DNA from: Microvirga roseola
GTDB lineage: Bacteria > Pseudomonadota > Alphaproteobacteria > Rhizobiales > Beijerinckiaceae
Direction of reading: 5' to 3'
Assembly (NCBI RefSeq): GCF_020866965.1
Contig: NZ_JAJATX010000019.1
Coordinates: 1-64,000 of the forward strand
Length of the DNA stretch: 64,000 nucleotides
Shown: positions 59,167-64,000 of the stretch, one piece after another
Position numbering within the stretch: the first letter of the stretch is position 1
Layout: each line of letters begins with the position of its first letter
Notes under the pieces: generated by a model
The model's input: the letters and a program-made list of their open reading frames with translations, nothing else
The model's database searches: none
Told to the model about the DNA's origin: nothing
Position numbers and translations under genes: made by a program

Positions 59167-61005
59167 ATGGCGTTGAAACCGGCTAAGGCGCAACGACGGC
59201 GCACCACGGATCTTCAGCAGGCGCTTGCCGCCTGCCGCTCGACAGTGTGGATACTGGCGGGCTTCAGCCTGACCATCAACCTGCTGATGCTCACCTCCCC
59301 GCTCTACATGCTCCAGGTGTATGACAGGGTTCTGACATCGGGCCGACTCGAGACCCTCATGTTGATCACTCTGCTGGCAGCAGCATCCTTGCTGCTGCTG
59401 GCCTGCATCGATACCCTGCGCTCGACCGTGACCGTGCGGATGAGCATCTGGTTCAATGATCGCCTTGGGCCGGTCGTCCTTGAGAACAGCATTCGCGCGA
59501 AGCTCCACGGCGACGGGTCTGGTGCACAGAGTTTGCGCGATCTCTCGCAGATCCAGAGCTTCGTGTCCTCTCCAGGATTGACGGTTTTCTTCGACGCCCC
59601 TTGGACACCGGTCTTTATCCTGCTGATCTGGCTTCTGCACCCGTTGCTCGGAATCATGGCGGCGGTCTCGGCCATTCTGCTCTTCGGTCTGAGCTTCGCC
59701 AACGAATACGTCACCCGAAAGCCGACGCTCACAAGCAACCTGGCGCAGATCGCCGCCACGCAGCAGGCGGAGGCCACGATCCGCAATGCGGAGGTCGTGC
59801 GCGCCATGGGTATGCTGCCGATGCTCACAGACAGGTGGCGGAAGAACAACATGGCCGCCCTGAAGGCAACCCAGCGCGCCGCTGAGCGGGGCGGTATTCT
59901 GGTTGGACTGACGAAGTTCTTCCGCCTTTTCGTGCAGGTCGCCATTCTGGGGCTTGGAGCCACCCTGGTCCTGCAAGGTGAGGTCTCGAGTGGAGCGATG
60001 ATTGCCTCCTCCATTCTTCTCTCGCGCGCCCTCGCCCCGGTGGAACTCGCCATGACCTCATGGCGGCACTTCGGCGGCGCCCGGATCGCTTACGGGCGTC
60101 TCAAGGCGCGGTTACAGGCTCTTCCACCCGAGATCGAGCGCACCCGGCTGCCTTCGCCTGTCGGCCACCTCACGATCGAGCAGGTGAGCTACGCCCCTGC
60201 CAATTCGAAAAGTCCTGTCCTGCAGAGCGTATCCTTCGAGGCGAGGCCTGGGGAGGCGGTTGCGGTGATCGGGCCCTCCGCCAGCGGTAAGAGCACCCTA
60301 TGCCGCCTGTTGGTCGGGATCACCTCTCCGAGCGCAGGAAAGATCCGGCTTGATGGCTCCGAACTGGGACATTGGGATCCCGATCAGCTCGGTCAGCATA
60401 TCGGCTATCTCCCACAGGACGTGGAGCTCTTTGCCGGCACGGTGGCTGAGAACATTGCGCGGTTCGATCCGGGGGCCAATGACTCCGCGATCATCGCTGC
60501 CGCTACCTTGGCGCATGCTCATGAGATGATCCAGCAACTGCCCGAGGGGTATGAAACCCAGATCGGCGACGGAGGCACGCGCCTGTCGGGCGGGCAGCGC
60601 CAGCGTATCGGCCTGGCCCGTGCCGTCTACGCAAACCCAAAGCTGATCATCCTCGATGAGCCGAACGCCAATCTGGATCAAGTTGGCGAGGCGGCCCTTG
60701 CCGCAGCTATCAGCGAGCTGAAGCAGCAGGGTGCGACCCTCATCATTGTCGGCCACCGTCCATCGACTCTGGCTCAGGCGAGCAAGATCCTTCTGCTGCG
60801 CGATGGAAGGGTCGATCTCTTCGGACCGCGCGATGAAGTGCTGCAGCGCATGCGTGAGGCGAGCACGGGCGGAAAGCACCAGGCGGTTCCTATCCACAAG
60901 CCGTCGGTGGTCGCCCGCCACGGGGCTCACGTCGGGAACGCGCCTGCGTCGTTTGCAGTAACGGAAACGACCGCATCCATGAGAGCCGAAGCCGGAGCGT
61001 CGTAG
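59167..61005 (+). CDS. Type I secretion ABC transporter (PrtD family)
   Basis: A 612-aa exporter. Membrane domain of six helices (about 25-320) with the family stretch SPLYMLQVYDRVLTSGRLET. ATPase: Walker A GPSASGKST, signature LSGGQRQRIGLARA, Walker B LIILDEP with NANLD, H-loop GHRPST. No N-terminal peptidase domain and none of the long extension of its paralogue at 42223. A tail of about 55 residues (KHQAVPIHKPSVVARHGAHV) follows the ATPase. GGAGG precedes the ATG. Second gene of the RTX-ABC-HlyD operon. Confidence 0.94.
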   Translation: MALKPAKAQRRRTTDLQQALAACRSTVWILAGFSLTINLLMLTSPLYMLQVYDRVLTSGRLETLMLITLLAAASLLLLACIDTLRSTVTVRMSIWFNDRLGPVVLENSIRAKLHGDGSGAQSLRDLSQIQSFVSSPGLTVFFDAPWTPVFILLIWLLHPLLGIMAAVSAILLFGLSFANEYVTRKPTLTSNLAQIAATQQAEATIRNAEVVRAMGMLPMLTDRWRKNNMAALKATQRAAERGGILVGLTKFFRLFVQVAILGLGATLVLQGEVSSGAMIASSILLSRALAPVELAMTSWRHFGGARIAYGRLKARLQALPPEIERTRLPSPVGHLTIEQVSYAPANSKSPVLQSVSFEARPGEAVAVIGPSASGKSTLCRLLVGITSPSAGKIRLDGSELGHWDPDQLGQHIGYLPQDVELFAGTVAENIARFDPGANDSAIIAAATLAHAHEMIQQLPEGYETQIGDGGTRLSGGQRQRIGLARAVYANPKLIILDEPNANLDQVGEAALAAAISELKQQGATLIIVGHRPSTLAQASKILLLRDGRVDLFGPRDEVLQRMREASTGGKHQAVPIHKPSVVARHGAHVGNAPASFAVTETTASMRAEAGAS

Positions 61006-61070
61006 GCGATCCGACATTCTCAATTTCCAATCGCCAGGCAAACGCCGCCATTCGCTAAGACAGGTGACGG

Positions 61071-62444
61071 ATGAGCACAGGACAGACCCTCACGGAATTC
61101 AGGGGCGGGACAGCGGAGCCACGGCGCTACACGCTTTCAGACGACGCTTCCGCGCTGCAGGACAGCATTCGCAAGCCCGTTCGGATGGCCATCGCGCTCA
61201 GCGTCATCTTCCTTGGCGGGTTTACGGCCTGGGGGACGCTGGCGCCGCTTGCCGGAGGCGCGGTTGCTCCCGGCATCATCAGCCCGGACGGGAGCAAGAA
61301 AACGGTCCAGCACCTGGAAGGCGGCATTATCGGAAAGCTGCTCGTTCGCGATGGCGACGTCGTGCAACTCGGGCAACCGCTGCTGGTCCTCGAAAACATT
61401 CAGCCCAAGGCGACACACGACATGCTGGTGTCGCAGTATCGCACCTTACTGGTGACCAGACTCCGACTGGAGGCTGAACAGGCCAACAGCGAACGTCTCA
61501 ACGTTCCCTCCGAATTACAGGGAGAAGCGAGGGATGCGAGCCTTGCGCTGATCATCCAAACGCAGCGGGACCTGTTCCGTGCCCGGCGCGAGACGCACGT
61601 TTCGCGGAAGCGCGTCCTTGCCCAGCGCATAGAGCAACTCAACGAACAGATTGCAGGCTTCGAAGCCCAGGTCGCGAGCGCCTCCCGCCAGCTCGAACTC
61701 ATCGGGGAAGAGCTTGAGGGCAAGGAAGTATTGCGGCGCAAGCAGATCGTGACGAAACCTGAGATCCTCCGCCTGCAGCGGATGCAGGCGGAAATCGACG
61801 GAAAACGCGGCGAGTATCTGGCAGCCATCGCTCAAGCCAAACAGCAGATCGGAGAGGCCGATCTGGAGCTGCTCTCGCTCGATGCCGAGCGGGCGGATCA
61901 GATCGCGACCCAGCTCGTTCAGGTCAGGACAGAGCTGGCCTCCGTCCGCGAACGGCTTTCAGCCAGCGAGGACGTCCTCAAGCGGACAGTCATCACGTCC
62001 CCGGCCAGCGGCACGGTCGTCAGCCTGCAGTTCAAAACGGAAGGCGGCATCGTGCGCCAAGGCGAGGCGATCCTCGACATCGTGCCGTCCGAGGATGCGC
62101 TGCTGATCGATGCACGGGTATCGCCGACCGACATCGACGTGGTTCATGCGGGGCTGTCGGCGCAGGTTCACCTCTCCGCATTCTCCAGCCGCGGCCTGCC
62201 CCGTATTCAGGGCGTGGTGCGCTCGGTATCCGCCGACCGGATCGTAGATGAGCAGACGCACCAATCCTACTATCTCGCTCGCATCGAGGTGGATCGCGAC
62301 GAGTTGCGCCGCATCGACCCTCACATCGAGCTGATCGCGGGCATGCCGGCCGAGGCGCTGGTGGTCACCAGCGAGCGCACCATGTTCCAGTACTTGCTCG
62401 AGCCGTTCCTCGAAACCTTCAGGCGCAGCTTCCGGGAGGCGTGA
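61071..62444 (+). CDS. Type I secretion membrane fusion protein (HlyD family)
   Basis: A 457-aa adaptor for the ABC exporter just upstream. One membrane segment near residue 45 (MAIALSVIFLGGFTAWGTLA), the half-lipoyl motif VQHLEGGIIGKLLVRDGDVV, a coiled coil (115-300), the second half ITSPASGTVVSLQFKTEGGI and the C-terminal MFQYLLEPFLETFRRSFREA, nearly matching the end of its paralogue at 40856. No outer membrane TolC gene follows, so a distant one must serve. AGGTGA precedes the ATG. Confidence 0.93.
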   Translation: MSTGQTLTEFRGGTAEPRRYTLSDDASALQDSIRKPVRMAIALSVIFLGGFTAWGTLAPLAGGAVAPGIISPDGSKKTVQHLEGGIIGKLLVRDGDVVQLGQPLLVLENIQPKATHDMLVSQYRTLLVTRLRLEAEQANSERLNVPSELQGEARDASLALIIQTQRDLFRARRETHVSRKRVLAQRIEQLNEQIAGFEAQVASASRQLELIGEELEGKEVLRRKQIVTKPEILRLQRMQAEIDGKRGEYLAAIAQAKQQIGEADLELLSLDAERADQIATQLVQVRTELASVRERLSASEDVLKRTVITSPASGTVVSLQFKTEGGIVRQGEAILDIVPSEDALLIDARVSPTDIDVVHAGLSAQVHLSAFSSRGLPRIQGVVRSVSADRIVDEQTHQSYYLARIEVDRDELRRIDPHIELIAGMPAEALVVTSERTMFQYLLEPFLETFRRSFREA

Positions 62445-62465
62445 CAGCAGCCGCTTCGGGCGGAC

Positions 62466-64000
62466 TTACGCCGGTGACGGCCTCATGTTGAAGGCTCTGC
62501 CGCCTGTCTCACGCAGGTTTGCAAGGAGGCTGGAAACCTGCTCCTCCGGCAAGGCGCGCGAGAACAGGAAGCCCTGCATCTCGCTGCAGCCTGCGGTCGA
62601 GAGGAAGCGCCTCTGATCTTCCGTCTCCACGCCCTCCGCAATCACGGTCAGCCCCATGGCCTGGCAGAGCGAGACGATGGAGCTCACGATAGCGGCGGTC
62701 TCGTTTTCCCCTTCCAGGTGCTGCACGAAGGACTGGTCGATCTTGACCTTGTCCACCTCGAAGCGGCGGAGATAGCTGAGGCTGGAATAGCCTGTCCCGA
62801 AGTCGTCCAGGGCGATCTTGAAGCCTGCCTTGCGCAGGATTCTCAGGGCCGTGTGGGAGAGTTCATCGTCGTTGAGCAGAAGGCTCTCGGTAATCTCGAT
62901 TTCGATCCTGCGAGGATCGACGCCGTTGTCGCGAACGATTTCGATGAGGCGCTCCGCAAACCCGCTCGTGCGGAACTGAACGGGAGACAGATTGACCGCA
63001 ATCGAGAGGTCCGGCCAGCGCTTCGAGGCCAGACAGGCCTGCTGCAGGACCCATTCGCCCAGCTGGTTGATCAATCCGGTTTCCTCGGCGACTGCGATGA
63101 ACCGACTGGGCTCGATCAGACCGTGCGCTGGATGCTGCCACCTGACGAGCGCCTCCAGTCCGATGACGGTCGGCCCGCTCATATCGACCTGCGGCTGATA
63201 GAAAACCCTCAGCTCGTCGCCATTGGCAATGGCGGCCCGCAGCTCATCCTCGACGATGCTCCGCAGCTTGACCGTTTCATCCATTTCGGCCGTAAAAATG
63301 CGACAGGCGTCCCTGCCCTCTGCCTTGGCCCGGTAGAGCGCGATATCCGCCTTGCGCATGAGGTCGACGCGTTCAAGCCCCGCATCCGGCGCAATGGCGA
63401 CGCCGATACTGACGCCGACGAAAATCTGATGGCCGAGCACCTGGAAGGGCTGGCGTACGGTTTCGAGGATGCGGGTGCACAGAGCTTCCGCGTCGTCGTT
63501 ACCGTCGATCTCGGCTTGCACGATCGCGAACTCGTCTCCTCCGAGGCGGGCCAGGAAGTCGGTGGACGGCAGGACGTCCGACAGCCGTCCGGCAAGCTCC
63601 TTGACGACATCGTCTCCGGCCTGATGCCCCAGGGTGTCGTTGATGTTCTTGAACCGGTCGAGATCAAGCATCAGCACGGCAGTCTTCTTGCCGCGCCGCG
63701 TGCGGATCAGGGCCTGATCCAGTTTCTCATCGAGCATGGCGCGGTTCGGCAGCCCGGTCAGGACATCGTGGAAGGCAAGATAGTGCGCCTGGGCCTCACT
63801 GGCGCGAAGCTCGACGACGGCTCGCTGCAGCTTCGACATGGAACGCCTCAGCGATCGGACGAGCCGAACGGTGAGCACCACCATGATCAGGCAGGCGACG
63901 GCTGCGCTCGGACCGACCACTTGCAGGATCTTCGAGCCAGGCAGTTCAGGGCGCCAGATGAAGTAGCCGATCAGACGCCCCGCATCCGATTTGAGCGGCA
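62466..64000 (-). CDS. GGDEF-EAL cyclic-di-GMP protein, N-terminus beyond window
   Basis: The coding frame runs off the right edge, so the protein is longer than the ~510 residues seen. Past 63920 it reads DAGRLIGYFIWRPELPGSKIL, the end of what looks like a CHASE4-type periplasmic sensor domain, then a membrane helix (GPSAAVACLIMVVLTVRLV). The GGDEF domain keeps RLGGDEFAIVQ (active site) but has no RxxD inhibitory site (PSTD there), and the EAL domain keeps GLEALVRWQH, EITES, and DDFGTGYSSLSYL, so both synthesis and hydrolysis of c-di-GMP are possible. It converges on the HlyD gene with a 21-base gap and could link signal input to matrix output. Confidence 0.92.
   Translation of the reverse strand, partial: PLKSDAGRLIGYFIWRPELPGSKILQVVGPSAAVACLIMVVLTVRLVRSLRRSMSKLQRAVVELRASEAQAHYLAFHDVLTGLPNRAMLDEKLDQALIRTRRGKKTAVLMLDLDRFKNINDTLGHQAGDDVVKELAGRLSDVLPSTDFLARLGGDEFAIVQAEIDGNDDAEALCTRILETVRQPFQVLGHQIFVGVSIGVAIAPDAGLERVDLMRKADIALYRAKAEGRDACRIFTAEMDETVKLRSIVEDELRAAIANGDELRVFYQPQVDMSGPTVIGLEALVRWQHPAHGLIEPSRFIAVAEETGLINQLGEWVLQQACLASKRWPDLSIAVNLSPVQFRTSGFAERLIEIVRDNGVDPRRIEIEITESLLLNDDELSHTALRILRKAGFKIALDDFGTGYSSLSYLRRFEVDKVKIDQSFVQHLEGENETAAIVSSIVSLCQAMGLTVIAEGVETEDQRRFLSTAGCSEMQGFLFSRALPEEQVSSLLANLRETGGRAFNMRPSPA

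Overview
The window is high-GC DNA with short intergenic gaps and overlapping operons. Its gene families (ExoF/ExoP/ExoY-type exopolysaccharide genes, DUF6894, a CHASE4-like GGDEF-EAL protein, PrtD/HlyD type I secretion, a Liv-type transporter) point to an alphaproteobacterium of the Hyphomicrobiales, perhaps Methylobacteriaceae such as Microvirga or Methylobacterium. The taxon is an inference from gene content; no rRNA or tRNA is present to fix it.

Positions 1-14.4 kb are metabolic: a PNPOx-like stress protein, an mrp-mobA-tusA cluster (Fe-S and molybdenum cofactor), a CsbD-like protein, a frameshifted histidine kinase, a galM-glycerate kinase pair, an HAD phosphatase, a complete branched-chain amino acid type ABC transporter (binding protein, two ATPases, two permeases) and a GMC oxidoreductase.

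Positions 14.4-40.6 kb form an exopolysaccharide locus. It holds two LuxR-type regulators with degenerate receiver domains, an RTX/CBM60-like/beta-helix secreted protein, a Wzy-like polymerase, ExoF- and ExoP-like export proteins, a WecG/TagA glycosyltransferase, a second beta-helix protein with a Tat-like signal, and an ExoY-like priming transferase. Sugar supply comes from ManC, a phosphomannomutase and a plant-like GDP-mannose 3,5-epimerase, plus a six-gene minus-strand operon (gmhA, fused hddC-gmhB, an SDR, hddA, an RfbC-like epimerase, a SAF-domain oxidoreductase) that should make a modified nucleotide-activated heptose.

Positions 40.8-62.4 kb are a secreted-protein region with two complete inner-membrane type I secretion pairs (HlyD + PrtD-like ABC) at its ends. 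Between them lie likely substrates: a 667-aa protein with GDYY..N..Q.N repeats, a 305-aa Asp/Asn-rich tandem-repeat protein, RTX proteins of 492 and 834 aa, and two acidic proteins (246 and 98 aa) sharing a module with the 492-aa RTX protein. Two more LuxR-type regulators (one without its HTH), a TerC protein, a possible HEPN protein and small envelope proteins are interspersed. The window ends inside a GGDEF-EAL c-di-GMP protein.

Taken together, 14-64 kb looks like one extracellular-matrix locus: a heptose/mannose (possibly L-galactose or L-gulose) polysaccharide, beta-helix proteins likely to act on it, secreted Ca-binding and Asn/Asp-repeat proteins likely to sit in it, and a shared family of non-canonical LuxR regulators. 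That unifying role is inference from gene neighbourhood.
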